From Promerops cafer (lineage: Eukaryota > Chordata > Aves > Passeriformes > Nectariniidae), in contig VZSE01008980.1 in NCBI GenBank assembly GCA_013398275.1, positions 1,251,869-1,315,868 on the forward strand: a DNA stretch of 64,000 nt. The letters run 5' to 3'. A program made the position numbers and the translations under genes. Every line of letters begins with the position of its first letter. The stretch's first letter is position 1. Below are positions 24,401 through 37,555 of this stretch, one piece after another. The notes beneath the pieces were generated by a model. That model had not been told where the DNA came from and made no database searches. It saw nothing but the letters and a program-made list of their open reading frames with translations.

Positions 24401-26595
24401 CAGCTGTGTACCTGGATCAGGAGTGTTCCTCCACCAGAGCCAACACTCCTCCAGCCCTGCAAAGTGATCCTGCAGATGCCTTGGAAAATCAGCATTGTCC
24501 CCGTGATTTCCAGTCCCCCAAAACAACAATGAAGTCTCAGATGTTTGTTTGTTTGCTTGTTTTGGCAAGAGGAAAAAGGGGCAAATTTAAGTTTAGGGAA
24601 ATGCATCACACATCCTTCATCTGGCGCTGTGGCTCTGGCTGGGAGAGCCGTCCCCGCTTCCTTCCCTTATCAGTTGATGAGGTGGCTCATGGGGGAGAGG
24701 CACTTGGACAGCAAGAGGCACTGGCCAGGGGTCAGGCAGCACTGCTGCAGTGACTCAGAGCCTGACTGCCCGGCCAGCCAGCTCCAGGAATGTTAGGAGC
24801 ATCCATGTGCTCACCCAGCTCATCCAGGTGGGAGGTGCAAGGTCTAGTTTGGGGGATTCTTCCAGAAAATTTGGCCCATGACTCCGTTCCCTCAAGGCAG
24901 GAGCTGGAGGACAGTGTGAGCCCACAGGCACCAGAGCAGGCAGGGGGGGAAGCCTTCCAGTTTTTTGGAAAACTGGGAGCAGGAGCGAAGAAAGCAAAGG
25001 GGTTCACACAGGCAAGGAGGGTGCACAGGTGCTGCCCAGATTTCAGCCATCCAGACCCCCTTTCCAGGAAAGGCCAGCTCCCACCCCGCCTTCCAAGGCC
25101 ACTGTTTGCTGGCAGTGATGACGAGCTGCAAGTAACAATCTCAGCTGGCTCTCTCCTGGAAGAAGCCTTCACTGTCCCACCCTCCCACCACTCCAGAGCA
25201 TTCTCCAGGGATGTCTCCAGCCCTGCCAGTTGTTCCAGGACTTCTCAAGATTGTCTGTTTCATGTGAGCCCAGTTGCCTGCAGTCCAGTGTCCATCCCAG
25301 CTGGAGATGGACAATTTTTGGTGGGAGGAAAAGCGATGCCAGGTGTAAGAATTGGGCTCTGGTTGGGGTTTTTTCTCCCTTAGTTGTTTGGGGATTTTGT
25401 TCAAATCCAATTCATGAACATCACAGGGTCAAGCCAATCTCCATGTGCTCATGGGCAGTAAAGTTGGGTTTGCATTTAAGAGGAAGGGTTTGCAAGGGGA
25501 CAAGGAAGACAAATGCAGTATTAAGGACCTTAATTTAACTGCCAGTATAGCTCTGGGTGTGGGTCCAGGATCCCTGCTCCAAGGGCACCCCTGAGGGGTT
25601 AAAACATTTACTTCTCCATCTCCAAACCCACAATTCTTCAGCTCCTTTAAAGCATTTGCAGGTGAGGCAAAGTCATTTAAATGATGCAGATTATCTAAAG
25701 ACCATTCCCAAACTTGCCTGCAGTTGAAAAAACCATGATTTATATGGTCTTGGATCCTACAGGTGTCCTTCATAAAACTGGAAGAGAAATCTGATCTAAT
25801 AAATCCCCAAGGACTGAGTTTTGGTGGATTTACTTTCTCCAATCCTGTGTTGGTGTGCTGCAGGTTAACCCAGGGCGTCCATGTTCTGCAGACTTGCAGA
25901 AAAGTGGGAATTCAGCCTGGAGGAAAGAACCAACACAAATAAAAGCAGAAAACACCCAGTTCCTACAAACCCCTCCGTGTAAGTCTGAATTAAGGCGTGC
26001 ATCCCCTTCCTCCCTGGCCCAGGAAGGACCACACTGCGCCCCTTGTTCGTCACCCGCTGGAGCGTGGCACCACCGTCCTGCCCGAGGCTGGGCAGGGCCA
26101 TTGTGGTCCACACAATGGCCATGGAGAATGAATGGAAAATGATCTCCTGTGTTGAGCTGACAACCAGCTCTCTGTTCCCCAGGCGAGTTCCCAGCTCCTG
26201 CGTGGAGCATTCCCACCCCAGGAAATCCCTGCTTTGATCTTCCTAGCGCCGCATTGCTGCTTCTTGCAGCTCCTGGATAATTCAGTACTTTAAAAAATAG
26301 AGAAGAGAAGGAAAATATCCTTTTACAGCCCTATTTACTGGTGGTTCTTGAGGAGTCCCCCACGAAATCTGCTTGTAGGAGCATGGCAAGGGAACAGAGA
26401 GGAGGGAGAGCCTTCTGGAATAGCCAGGCTCTTGGATGATCCTCACAAGAGCTTTGTATTTTCCTTAAACCATCTCAGCCACTTCTTAGGATGGTGAGGG
26501 CACAAATCCACCCAGGATTCGTAGAGGGCACAAATCCCTCCAGGGTGTGTAGAGGACACTGGGGTTTAGCATTTTCCATGCCATGTTTTACATGT
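18419..26595. other. Intergenic, no gene seen
   Basis: Eight kilobases without a recognised CR1, LTR or exon. GC-rich parts (18.5-20.2 kb, 22.5-25.3 kb) give long chance reading frames without family signature. Positions 20630-20830 are AT-rich and unique (AGATATATATTTATC, AATTAGTTAATTAAATG) and could be regulatory. Confidence 0.5.
26496..26553 (+). repeat. 28-bp tandem duplication
   Basis: Two diverged copies in a row, each beginning GAGGGCACAAATCC and ending GTGTA or TCGTA. A small local duplication beside a CR1 fragment. Confidence 0.6.
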
Positions 26596-26735
26596 TCCAG
26601 AACCAAAGAACCCCAGAAGGGTTTGGGTTGGAAGGAACCTCAACACTCATCCCATTCCTACCAAGGGCAGGGACACCTTTCCCTAGACCAGGTAGCTCCA
26701 AGCCCTGTCCAACCTGGCCTCGAACACTCCAGGAA
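26596..26735 (-). mobile_element. CR1 LINE 3' fragment
   Basis: Reverse-strand CR1: GGGTTTGGGTTGGAAGGAAC, GGGCAGGGACACCTTTCCCT and TCCAAGCCCTGTCCAACCTG. Confidence 0.83.
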
Positions 26736-28191
26736 ACAGGATATTAGCTGAGTAATAAAAGGGCTTTGAGGACTGTACATGACCATGGGAGTCCAGGATG
26801 AGTTTTTTCCTAGCTGATGCCACCCCAGAATTGTTACAGATTCCATCCCCTCCTCGCCCAGCCTGCAAACCCTGTCTGCCTGCCTCTGTGATGCATCCCA
26901 TGGTCACGTGGAGCAGGGAGCAACTGTGGGAAAGGAGCTGTAAAGAAAATAATCTGGCCTATTTCTCTGCAAAAGTGCCAGGAGGAAGGGGCTGAGATGG
27001 AGGAGATCTGAGTCCTCTTCCACCCAGCCCCTCCAAGGGTCTCATGGCCTCACCAACCTAATTCCAGTTTGCACACTGGTGCAGTCTGCCTGACTGGGGA
27101 GGGGCTCTGGGTTGGGGAAAGTGAAGGCAGGACAGGATTTTTGCATGACAATTTTATGTCAACTGCCAAACCCATTTTCTCAAGTTCTCTACTTATTTTT
27201 TAACGTACTTTTGAGGGATGGCCAAACTTAGAAAACTTTAGCCCAAAAGGAATTGTATCCAAAGAATTTATGAGCAACTTAAAAAGAGAAGGCAGTGAGA
27301 AGAAACTGAAAGCCAGATGTAACTGCAGTTTTAGATGGCTTTTAGTTTAGTTTCAGATTTTTTAGGGGCTCTGACAGGGAACTGTTGGATTTTTGCAATG
27401 CGTCTGTAATCGGGTATTGAGGCAACTGTGAACTTTTGATCACTTATTTCTTGGTCTTCTGCCCACATCCAAAAGGGAGTATCTGACCATCTCGTTAACC
27501 TCTTGCTTTTAGATGCTGAGATGAGGAAGAGAACAGCAGGAATCAGCAGAAATGCTGTGAAGACATGGGTTCAGGAGCTGTGAAGGCCCCCAGGCAACAC
27601 AGAGACCTGCTCTTCTTGGATACACATCCTGGGGAAGGAGCTGCAGAGAAAGCAATTATTCAAATGAAACAGGTCAGCAAGGCCTCGTGTGCTATTTGCT
27701 TCATTACACTCACACTCTGGCATGAAGTAGTCTGGGAACAGCAGCAAACCTTGGCTTTGCTGAGGGAGGGTCAGGATAGTGGTGAGTTGAGGAGGGAAGG
27801 TCCTCTGTTCACAACAGGGACAAGTGGCTTTGGATGGGGACAAAGCAAACGCCCCCAGGAACTGCAGTGAGCAACACCAGCAAGTGCTCCTTCAGCAAGG
27901 ACCTCTTGGTTGAACCTCTGTCCACCAGGGTGGGGTAAGGGATGAGGCTGAGAGATGCTCAAGGCTCAGGATTTCCCCGTTAGGAAGAAGGGCTCAGATC
28001 TTCTTACTCTGGCACCATTTTTTTAGGGAGAAATCAGTAACAGCACCACCATGGGGCCCAAGGATTAAATAGGAAATCTCAACTGAACCAGGACAGAGGA
28101 GACTCGCACAGCTTCCATGGAAAATGGTAGGGGATAATTAGGATAGGGCAAGGCCATCAGCCTCCTCTGCTGCTCCTTTTCCTCTTCTTTG
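26736..28191. other. Intergenic, no gene seen
   Basis: Unique sequence between two minus-strand CR1 fragments. Positions 27170-27450 are AT-richer and hold nothing I can name. Confidence 0.55.
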
Positions 28192-28425
28192 AAGAATCAC
28201 AATGGATGGTTTGGGTTGAAAGGGACCTTAAACTCACCCAGCCCCCTGCCATGGGCAGGAACACCTTCCACTGTCCCAGGTTGCTCCAAGACCTCCAACC
28301 TGGCCTGGGACACTCCCAAGGATGGGGCAGCCTCTGGGCAAACTGTGCCAGGGCCTCACCACCCTCACAGCCAAAATTCCTTCCCAATATCCCGTCTAAC
28401 TCTGCCCTCTGGCAAAACCCATCAG
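28192..28425 (-). mobile_element. CR1 LINE 3' fragment
   Basis: About 230 bp on the minus strand: ATGGTTTGGGTTGAAAGGGA, CCATGGGCAGGAACACCTTC, CCAACCTGGCCTGGGACACT, then the upstream part CAAAATTCCTTCCCAATATC and the CTAACTCTGCCCTCTGGC segment. Confidence 0.87.
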
Positions 28426-29393
28426 TCCATGCTGACACTTTGGCAGCACCCCTGGCTAATGTGGAGGTGTTGGTGCCCAAGCTGGGCAGAGCAGCCTCCT
28501 CCTCCTCCCTCCCCTGCCCTGTGCCCCGTCAGCATCAGGGCCTGGTGCTCTCCAGTGTGTTCAGCTCCACTCTGTTCTGCCAGAGACTGTTATTAAGAAA
28601 TAAGGCTCTGCCTTTTCATCATTCCTCCGAGCGTCTGTCTGATGTCATTCTGTCTGGCAACCGAGCCATCAAAAAGAGGCTCCCCTGGGAGAAATTTCTC
28701 AAACAAACAGCCAGCAAGAAAAAATAATAACCCATTAAACATAATAAAATGCAAGACCCCATAGCATCTTCCTGATGGATGAGAAGGCAGTGTAACCTTG
28801 ACTCCAGGCAGAGAAAGGTGCCTCCTGCCCAGGGCAGGGATGTGCTCTGTGCTTACCTGGGTGATTATCCTTAATTGAAGCTGTTGCAGAGGCTGACATC
28901 ATGAGGTTCAAGTCCAGGAACAAATTTGGGCCAGCAACAGCTGCTGCCATCACTCCCACCTGCAGAGCCTTCCTGTGTTCCACCAGCACACGGGGACCTG
29001 CAGATCGAGCAGGTTCAGCTCTTCCTGGTTTTTAGCAGTTATGGGTTTTTCTTTCCCCCATTGTATGAGGCATTTGTGTGCCTGCAGAGCAAATCTTGGC
29101 TCTGCTCCTCCATATCCATTAATTCCTGCAGGCTGCAGGGTGACAAACACCCCGTTGCCAGCTGTGAGCCCCTGGGATGTGTGTAGGCTTCTAGTTTTGG
29201 CAGCTCTGATTTTGATCCAGAGACCTGCTCGCTGAAATAGGTAAGACTGAAGGAAGTTCCTGCAACCCCATGCAAAACTTCAGCCCCCAAACTGGGGAAA
29301 GAGTCCCCTAAGTGCCTTATTTTCAAAATAAAACCAACCAAACAGTGACTTGACTCTGGATTTGGATAAAAAAGTTAGGCAGAATGGAGTTTA
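28426..29393. other. Intergenic, no gene seen
   Basis: Unique sequence, no repeats or exons recognised. Confidence 0.55.
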
Positions 29394-29482
29394 ATCATAG
29401 AATCATGGAATCACAGAAGGGTGTGGGTAGGAAGGGACCTTAAAGACCATCTAGTGCAGCCCCCTGGCATGGGCAGGGACCC
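29394..29482 (-). mobile_element. CR1 LINE tail fragment
   Basis: Begins with reversed terminal repeats (TCATAGAATCATGGAATCAC) and continues GGTAGGAAGGGACCTTAAAG and CCCCTGGCATGGGCAGGGAC. Confidence 0.82.
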
Positions 29483-31395
29483 CTTAACCCATGGGAGCAG
29501 TGTTGGAAGAGGGGCTGCCATGGCAGGGAGTGTATTGCACTGGTGAAAAGCCGCCCATCTGAGCTGGATCCCAGATGGATAATCTTGGATCCATTCCTCA
29601 CACATCTGTAGCTGTTATCCTCCTTTCCAAGGAGCACTTCGCAGAGGTCATTCCTCTTTGCAAGCCTCGTTCCCTCTTGCCTTGCAAACATCTCTGCCAT
29701 TTTCTTCCCTCCTGCTGGGAGGTTTCAGGGCCTTCAGCAGAGCCCCTCTTCATTTTTCCTGGTGAAACCACCTGCTCTTCACTCAGCTTTCCTGGGAAAC
29801 TTCCCACCAGCAGCTCCACTGTGTAAAACAGGTCCATTTTCATCACCAGGACCCAGAGCTGAGAGTGGAATCTGCTCCTGCTGACAGCCCGAGGCTGGGA
29901 CAAGAAACTCACAGCCCCAAAATGAGGTGTTGGTGGTTTCTTTGTGGTTTCACAGGGTCAGTGCTGCAAAACTGAAATGAAATCCAGCGCTGGAGCTTCC
30001 CAAGGAGCAGGTCCAGCAAATCTGGGAGAGGGTGTTGAGAAGTTCATCCACCTTAATGAAATGCAGCAGGATTGTACCCTGCTCCCTGCAGGACCTCAGC
30101 CCTGGGCTGGGGCTGTCATAGAGGGGTCTCATGGCTTTGGGTAGTGCAGCAATCTCAGGGATCACATTCACTCTTTCCATTTTTTCCCAGGGTAGGAAAA
30201 CTTTTGGAAATTCCTAGGAAATGTCTCTTTTCTCCTGCTGCTTGAGGCCAGTTTCCCTCCTTGCAGATTGCAATAAAACCAGCAATGTGCCAGTTAGAAC
30301 AGCACAGCCTCTCCAGCTCTCCCAGCTATTTCCCGGGAGGTCGCTGCTTCCCTCCATCCCAGGGCAGTACCCTGTGTTCCCTGACACCATCTCTCTCCTT
30401 TGCAGCAAGAGGGGAAACTGAGGCACAAATCTGGCCTTTTTAGGAGGAGACCTTCTCCAGACCTCTGCATGATCTGAGGAGATGGGGCAAACACCCCCGT
30501 ATGCCAGACAGGGATTTGACTGTACTTCCATGCTTCAGCTTCCCCTTGAATAAAGATTTTCTCTGCTCTGGGATCCCACACAAATCTCCCTTTCCAGCTC
30601 TCTTAGGTCTGATCCTCACTCCCAAGCCCCCCAAAACCCAAAAAAACCCCTTTTTGGGTCTCAGAGAGGCTGGTATCTCTCACACTTATCTTGGGGGAGC
30701 TGTAAGGTTTTCCAATCACCTTTTAACAGTAGGAAAGCAGCTTTTGTTCCCTCTCTTTCCCGGTCTTGGCAGGGAAGGTGGAATGTGGTTCATGGAGAGG
30801 TTCAGCCACCTTTCAGGCCAGCAGCTGCTTTCAGGGATGGGTCAGATAACCATGCAGGATTTCCAGTCAGCCCCACCCAGCCAGCCAGGGGATTCACTGG
30901 AGCAGGGCTGCAGGGAACAGCTCACCCAGAAAATGCCACCTTCATCCCGGGCCATCCCAGCTTGGGCAGCTGCAGCAACAGCTCTGCTTGGCAGCTCAGG
31001 ATGCTGCTGAGGTAAAACCAGCTCAGCTTGCTTGGGGAAGAGCCGAAGCACAGAGGGATGCTCAGGCTGTCCCAGCAGGAGGAAGGAGGACCCAGCCCTG
31101 CTTTGAAGACCGAGGTGTGTTTGCCCCTGTGCCCTGTGCAGGGGGAGCAGGGATATGGCAGGGCTGTTGCCCCAGCACATGTTGGGAGGACATATCAGGC
31201 TCGGGGTGAAACTTTCCAGGTGTTTTTCCATCAGCTTGTTACCCCCTTGGCTGGTCACCCACTGCCCATGGTGGCCAAGGGACACCTGGGCAGCAGAGGG
31301 ACAACCCCGACACCTTAATGGGCAGGAGATGGCACATGGGGGAGGAGGAGTTACAGACATGGGCAGGCTGGAGAAGATCCACATCTCTGGACACA

Positions 31396-31486
31396 TGGAT
31401 GAACAATGGATGGATGATGGATGGATGGATGGATGGATGGATGGATGGATGGATGGATGGATGGGTGGATGGATGGATGGATGGAC
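31396..31486 (+). repeat. (GGAT)n tetranucleotide microsatellite
   Basis: About 20 units of GGAT, with an interruption near the start (GATGATGG) and one GGGT unit near 31464. Long open frames here (Met-Asp-Gly-Trp or Ser-Ile-His-Pro repeats) are artefacts of the repeat. Confidence 0.9.
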
Positions 31487-32636
31487 TCTGCTTCCTACCA
31501 GGACCTCCTCCAAGTGACTCTCCAGCCACAAGCCATGTCAATGGAGCACCTCTGCCACCATCAAGGTCTTCCTGCTTACTGGGGAGACAACATCACACAT
31601 CAAGAGAACTTGTGGGATGTTTGGATTCCTTCTTCCTCTCCCTTTCTCCTCCCTCCAGCCACCCCTTTCCTGCTTCTCTGCCCAGTGCAGGGGGGAAGGA
31701 AACAGCCCCAGGGAAGCACGCTCTGAATTCCCATCTGAGCACAGCACAAGGCGGCCCCGGGAGTGGCCCAGCACTCTCTGATCTGTCACTCTCCAAAATC
31801 AAAGCAAGACCAAAGGTCCATCTCCTCTTTCCCTCTTGCCAAAGGCTAGAAATCCCATCAAGACCCAAAGCGTATCATTCCAGTGGGAGATTTATACTGG
31901 GGGAAGGGACAGAAGTGGTTATTTGATGATTGTGTTGGGGTTGTTTCTAAAGTCCTTAATATCTCCCTTCCTTATTTCACTGTACAGCACAAATCCCCTT
32001 TCCAACACGTGCACGAGAGCAGAGCAGAGCCGTTCACACAGAAAACAGGTGATAAATCACAGGGCCATTGATTCAAACCATTCCAGGGAATGGGAAACAC
32101 ATGGACGGCCTTTCTAATTAACTGTTTGATATGGCTGCGGTGAGCTTGGGTGTAGTTTCCAATGTTTTGCATTTGGCTTGCCTCAGCCCTCTCCATGGCA
32201 ACTGCAGTTTACTGAAAAGTGAGAAAATCCTGGGTTCGAGGGGGCTGAAGTGACTTGGTACAGCTCGGCTCAGTCACATGAAAAAAGCAACCAAAAAAAT
32301 TTAAATATGGTGTTCGGTCCACGGGAACGCTCCCTTCTCTTTCTCTTTCCAGGCGGAAAAACAAAACAAACGGAACGGTTTCCTTTAGTTCCCTTCTTTA
32401 TCTGTAAATCTGCACTTCCTGGTGGGCTGTGGAGCGCTCGCACCGTCCCCTCTCACACAGGCTGCTGGGTGAGGAGCCTCATCCTCCCTCCACGTCCCCC
32501 TGCCCGCTCTCCCGCCATCAGAGGCACCCAAACAGCCCCTTTATCACCCTGTCCGTTCAAACCACACGCCAAAAACCCCCAGCAGTGCCAGGCTCTGGCT
32601 GTGCCGAGACCCCTTTCCACCCACAGAGCTCAGCAG

Positions 32637-32676
32637 GTCTGTCTGTCTGTCTGTCTGTCTGTCTGCCTGCCTGCCT
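32637..32676 (+). repeat. (GTCT)n / (GCCT)n tetranucleotide microsatellite
   Basis: Seven GTCT units followed by GCCT units, a C/T transition that has spread through the right half. Confidence 0.88.
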
Positions 32677-33725
32677 CGGGCAGCACACGTTTATGGTTTG
32701 TCTTTATTCCTGCAGTGGCACCTGGCTCTGGGTGTCACTGTCTGGGCCCGGGGTACTGCCCCAGCAGGGTGGAAGGGCTCTCCTAAGAGGGGAGAAACCA
32801 GGAATGCCAGGATTTAACCCTGATTTCTGCTGCCAAAGTAACCAAATCTCTTAATTAATGGATAATTAGCAGTGAGAAACTCTGCTGAGGGCTCCGAGTG
32901 CTCCAAGAGGTGTTTTGGAAGGGGAGCAAGCCAGGCAGTTCAAGATGTGCTTCTCCAGTGGGAGACAGGAGCTGAGCATGGGATAAAGGCTGGGAGCTGC
33001 TCCTGTGACCCCTCAGCCCTGACATCGGGGTGGAGCAGTTGGAGGTGATGCAGACCACGAGGATGGGGTCTGGAAATAACAGCAGGATGGGGGAGGATGG
33101 GCTGGGGGGACAGAGATCCACCCAAGTCCCCGAGGACTGGCTTCAGCAGGTTCCCTGGGGACACTCACCCCAAACCTGCTCGGGCTCAGCCAGTCCCACC
33201 AACACCTCCAGAGTAGCCAGTGCATTAAAATGTAATTTAAAAGGGAATAAAGCTTTAATCCATCTGTGTTTAAAAACAGTCTTTTCCCATATCCTGCTTT
33301 TGGCACGTCCTTCCAGCTGGGCCATTGCAGCTCACTCTGTGACACGGGCACAGCTGCTGCAAGCACCGAGCAGCAAACGAGCTGGGGATGTTAATATTTT
33401 ATATTTTATTAGGTTTTTTTTTTTCCTTTCCCCCTCCATTTTCCCCTTTCTTCACTACAGCTCCCTTGGGGCCCCAGTGGAACACCTGGCCAAGCCACTT
33501 CTGGTTCCATTTATTGGCAGGTAATTTATTTGTGGATCAGCAGGGAAAAGTGACCCAACAACTTACTGGATGTCTATCAGCTGACCCTTTGGTGATGTTT
33601 GAATGTGGGTTCATTTGGTGTTTGGGGCCTGATCCATGCTCCCAAGGGAGCCAGATCTCCCCTTTAAGATCCAGGGCCATTAAAACTCAGTTCAAAAACA
33701 CGGGGGGAAATTAGTCAAATAAATA

Positions 33726-33800
33726 CTCTGGGAATATTATTACATATTATTCACTCTCTGGGAATATTTGAAAGCATTATTCACTCCTTGTGCATATTAT
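33726..33800 (+). repeat. 30-bp tandem repeat, AT-rich
   Basis: Two adjacent 30-bp units that both start CTCTGGGAATATT and end CATTATTCACT or TATTATTCACT, then a decayed third unit (CCTTGTGCATATTATTAG). Confidence 0.7.
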
Positions 33801-35110
33801 TAGAGCAGCTCCCACTCAAAGAAGGATATTAAATTGTAAAAATCAGTGGGTCTCTTGATCCTTTTATCTTTTATGCTTTCTTTTCCTGCCATTGCTTTCT
33901 TCCAACATTTATTTTTTGATAAGGATAAGGGAGAAGCACCCCAGATCCCAGAAGAAACTTGCCTGCCATCCTCCCCTGTGCGTTTTGATGTTGTAGCAGG
34001 AAGCTCAGCTCATTGCATCTGAAAGGTGTCAACAGGCTAATGCTCCCTTGTCAGCAGACTCTTCCAAACCCTCTAAAGCCCTTCCAATGGCCATGGATCC
34101 TGTTCAAATTCTGTTCCCCATGTTTGGCTAAAATTACCCAGCTTTCAAAGATATAAATGATTATTTTTCCTTTAACTTGCACAATCAAAAGCATGGGCTT
34201 ATTTTTCCTTTGAATAAAAATGCAGAGGTGTTTTCCAAGGAGACATTTTGGGGAAAAAAAGAATGAAAGTTTTGCAAATTTTGCAGCCAAAAGCAATTGA
34301 CCCTCCTCCCCAGGGAAGGGTTTCATTTACTCCTGGCATTGCCACACATACCAGTGCTCAACCCCACGAGGCACAGGGCTGATCACAGCAAGGAAATTGA
34401 GACAGGATTCTGTGCGTGGGCTTTTGGGAACGGCCAGAGCCTGGGCTGTGCAGGGAACACCACTGGGCACAACAGTGCAGAAACCTCTCCTTAGGGCTTC
34501 AGCAACAAATCCTGCTGGTTTCCTCCTGCCCCTAGACCAGCAAGAGCCAGGAGCTGGCAGATGATCCCATCTTGTTGGCGGAGAAATTTCCAAAACACTC
34601 TGAAAAAAGCAGTTTTCCCTGTTGCTGGGTAGCACCTGGGGACTGATCTGTGTTTTTACAGACTCAGCCTGAGTGCCAGCCCCCCCTGCACATATTTAAC
34701 AGCTTTGTTGAACTGTTAACACCCTTCTCTGCTCTCAGGAATGTGTTACCTGAAGAGCTGGAGCAGCATCCTTTGCTGCATCCGTGATGGAAATGCTTTT
34801 CCAAACAGACCCCGTGCAGGTGGGACTGTGGTGGGGAGACACCTCTGCTCCCCGGGGGTGGCTGGGGAGACAAATCTCCTCCCAGGAGCAGGTCCATGGC
34901 CTACAGAAACACACAGATGGATTTTAATGCACCTGGCAGAGGTGGGAAGGACTTCGGCTTGTGCCAGGAGATGCTGGAGGTCAGCAGGAGCTGCCCAGCA
35001 TTTGGGGATCCTGCAGGAGATTTCCTTTCCACCTGCCTGACCTCAGATCTCACGGCAGATTTTCAGCTGTAATAAAAGCAGCTTTTCCTTCTTATGACCA
35101 AGTCCAAACA

Positions 35111-35112
<2 letters not shown>

Positions 35113-35159
<47 letters not shown>

Positions 35160-35190
35160 AGGGAAAAAAAAAAAAAAGAGAGAAAAAGAA
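35113..35190 (+). repeat. Poly-A tract (44 A) with A-rich tail
   Basis: 44 uninterrupted A from 35113 to 35156, then GGGAGGGA and more A-rich sequence with GAGAG. Preceded by ACAATAAA-like sequence. It resembles the tail of a retrocopied RNA, but no parent sequence is recognised upstream. Confidence 0.85.
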
Positions 35191-37555
35191 GAAATCCAAG
35201 CCAGGAATGAAATCACCACGTGCTCTCATATCTTGGTAGGGCTGCAGGATGAGTTTCAACCCTGCTGTCCTTTGCCTTTTATTTCCAACTGGGGAGGATC
35301 CAGTGGGACTGTGGGATGAGGAGACTGTTTATAGAAACAAACTTACCCATCAGACATCTCCTCCTCCTGATGGATATTTGTTTGGAAACAGAGTGAGCTC
35401 TCAGTGATGGTGGACGTTCTCTTCTGCAATGCCTTCGAACTTGCTGCCTTACTGACCCCGTTAAGGGCTTGTCCATTGATGGTGAAATAGTTGGGAACTG
35501 CACAAGGAGAACCTCCTCTAATCCCAAGGGATGAGTGGCTGCAGTGAGACCCTGCTCGTGTCTCACCTCCGTGCCTCCTCTGCAGGAGATGCCCTGTGCT
35601 GCTCAGGGATGTGCTGCCATTCCCAGCCCACCAGCCTGTGGAAGGCCAAGGATTGGTGTTTTTAAGGCAGTAGCTGCAGGGATGTTTTTGTCACAGGCTC
35701 TCTCTGCGTTCCTGCGTTTCTAAATCCTGAGCCCTTTCAATTTCTTGGGAAAGCATCTGGTTTCCAGCACTGGGTCTCTCCAGTCTGTCATTTTACATAA
35801 ATATACAAACATCCCTTTTTTGGATGATGGATTAGGGCTGCACTCTGGCTCGGATCACACAGCCCAGACTGGAAGAGGGGCTTTGAAGCATGAAAATTTC
35901 ACATTCCTGTACTGCCAGCAGAACAGTGCACAGGAGAGACATCCATGCTGGGATTCACAAACCCTGGCTCGTTTACACTGCTCCAGCATCACCCCCTATC
36001 ACATCACACTGTTAATTCACCTAAGGGCCACCACTGCCCTCTGTTTCCTCTGCAGTGAGAGGGAGCAAGTTGGATCCCACATGGATTTACGCAGGAGAAG
36101 GAGCTCCTGGCTTTGATGGAGCCATTGAGCCCACACTACCACAGACCCTGTCCTTAAATCCCACCAGCAGAGTGGGCTAATGCCAGCTTAGAGCAGGCAC
36201 AAAGTGCCTTCCCAGCAGCTGTATCCCCTGCCCAGTATCTCCATCTCTCCACACCACAGGGGTTTGGTTTGGACGTTGCTTTGCAGCGGGAGCAGGGCCT
36301 GCAGGACTCAGGACACTGGTGAGAACAGCCTGTAGTTTGTCTCCCAAACAAGCACAGGGGCTGTTGCACTGGGTCCCAGGACCTTTCACCTTCCCTGAGA
36401 GAAGGCTCTGCTTGGAAAAATGTCAGCCCTCACTGTGATGATTTTTTTGCTGATGTCCTCACTGAAGCCGTAAATCAGCACTTGCCAGAGGCTGGAGCTA
36501 CCTGCCTGTGGCAGGGACTGATGGAGCCAGCTGCCAGGAGGAATTGCCAAGAAGCAATTGAGTCCGAAATCATCAGTTTGGGCCTCAGAGCACACTCAAA
36601 TATTCAGGTGATTTATACAGGAGGAAGAGCTTTATGTCCTTCGCACTGGAGTGCTGAGCACTGCCAACAGACCTGCAAAACCTCCTGCTTTCAGTCTCCT
36701 GCTCGCTAGGGACAGCACCAGTGTAATGAATTTAAGTTCTGCATTCACCTTCTGATCAGATTTATGGATGTACTCCTGCCCTCAGAGGCAGATTTTGCCT
36801 TAGTCTTCTGCAGAGCAACTCTTTACCCACTGCGTGCTGCCCATCCTTGTTTGATCCCAATTTTAACATTTATTTTAGATATTGTCCTTGTGTAACACCC
36901 ACAGAAATCCTCCTCAGAGCATGGATGAGGAGCAGGACCAGATGGAGAGGGGCTGTTTGGCTGTTCAGCAGAAACTGGCTCCATTAGGAAAAGGACATCG
37001 CGTGTCGCATACAAATAAACAGAGTTAATAAATCAGGTGCCAGCAGATGGTGCTCAATAATTTGCAGCATCCTGGCTGGGATGAGCTGGTCCATTCCCAG
37101 CAAAAGGAGGATTAAAAAGCATTTGTTGAACCAAAAGAACCACGGCAAGCTGAGGCACGGTTTATTGCTTCGTGCTGACTTTATTTCAAACACATTGTGG
37201 TATTAACCAGAAAAGCACCTTTTTATTGACCCCGCTTCTTGTTTGCATCCCTAAGGTTTTGTTTGGTCAGAAAATATTTGGAGGAGGAAAAATAACATGA
37301 AAAAAGCACATTGCAGTTCAGTTGCAAAGGAATCTCTCAGTGGCCTGGGAAGATAAAACCCCCAGTCGTGTCATGGCTTTATCTCCCCTGGATGTTCCAC
37401 TTCCCTCTGCTGCAGTGGATGCTTTGGTTTTTCTCATGTGCAAATGGAAAAGGATGAAGCACAATGGTTCAGATGAGCAAGTGGCCTTGGAGGAAGGAGG
37501 TGAAGGGTTTCCTTTCTTCTTTTTCTGTGGCTTACAAGCTGGTGCTTTCCTTTTC

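Larger units (their letters stand above)
29483..37555. other. Intergenic with microsatellites and a candidate regulatory block at 32000-32340
   Basis: No gene recognised. Contains the GGAT and GTCT microsatellites, the 30-bp tandem repeat and the poly-A tract. Positions 32000-32340 are unique and motif-dense (AGGTGATAAATCAC, CATTCCAGG, TTCTAATTAACTG), with little repeat character. Confidence 0.45.

Noticed and set aside
24790..25383. 197-codon open frame on the plus strand
   Set aside because: No family signature, no splice structure; a frame of similar length is open on the other strand.
30842..31541. Open frames with Ser-Ile-His-Pro or Met-Asp-Gly-Trp repeats
   Set aside because: Produced by the GGAT microsatellite; no signal outside the repeat.
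32228..32245. Possible tRNA B box (GGTTCGAG)
   Set aside because: No matching A box or cloverleaf around it.
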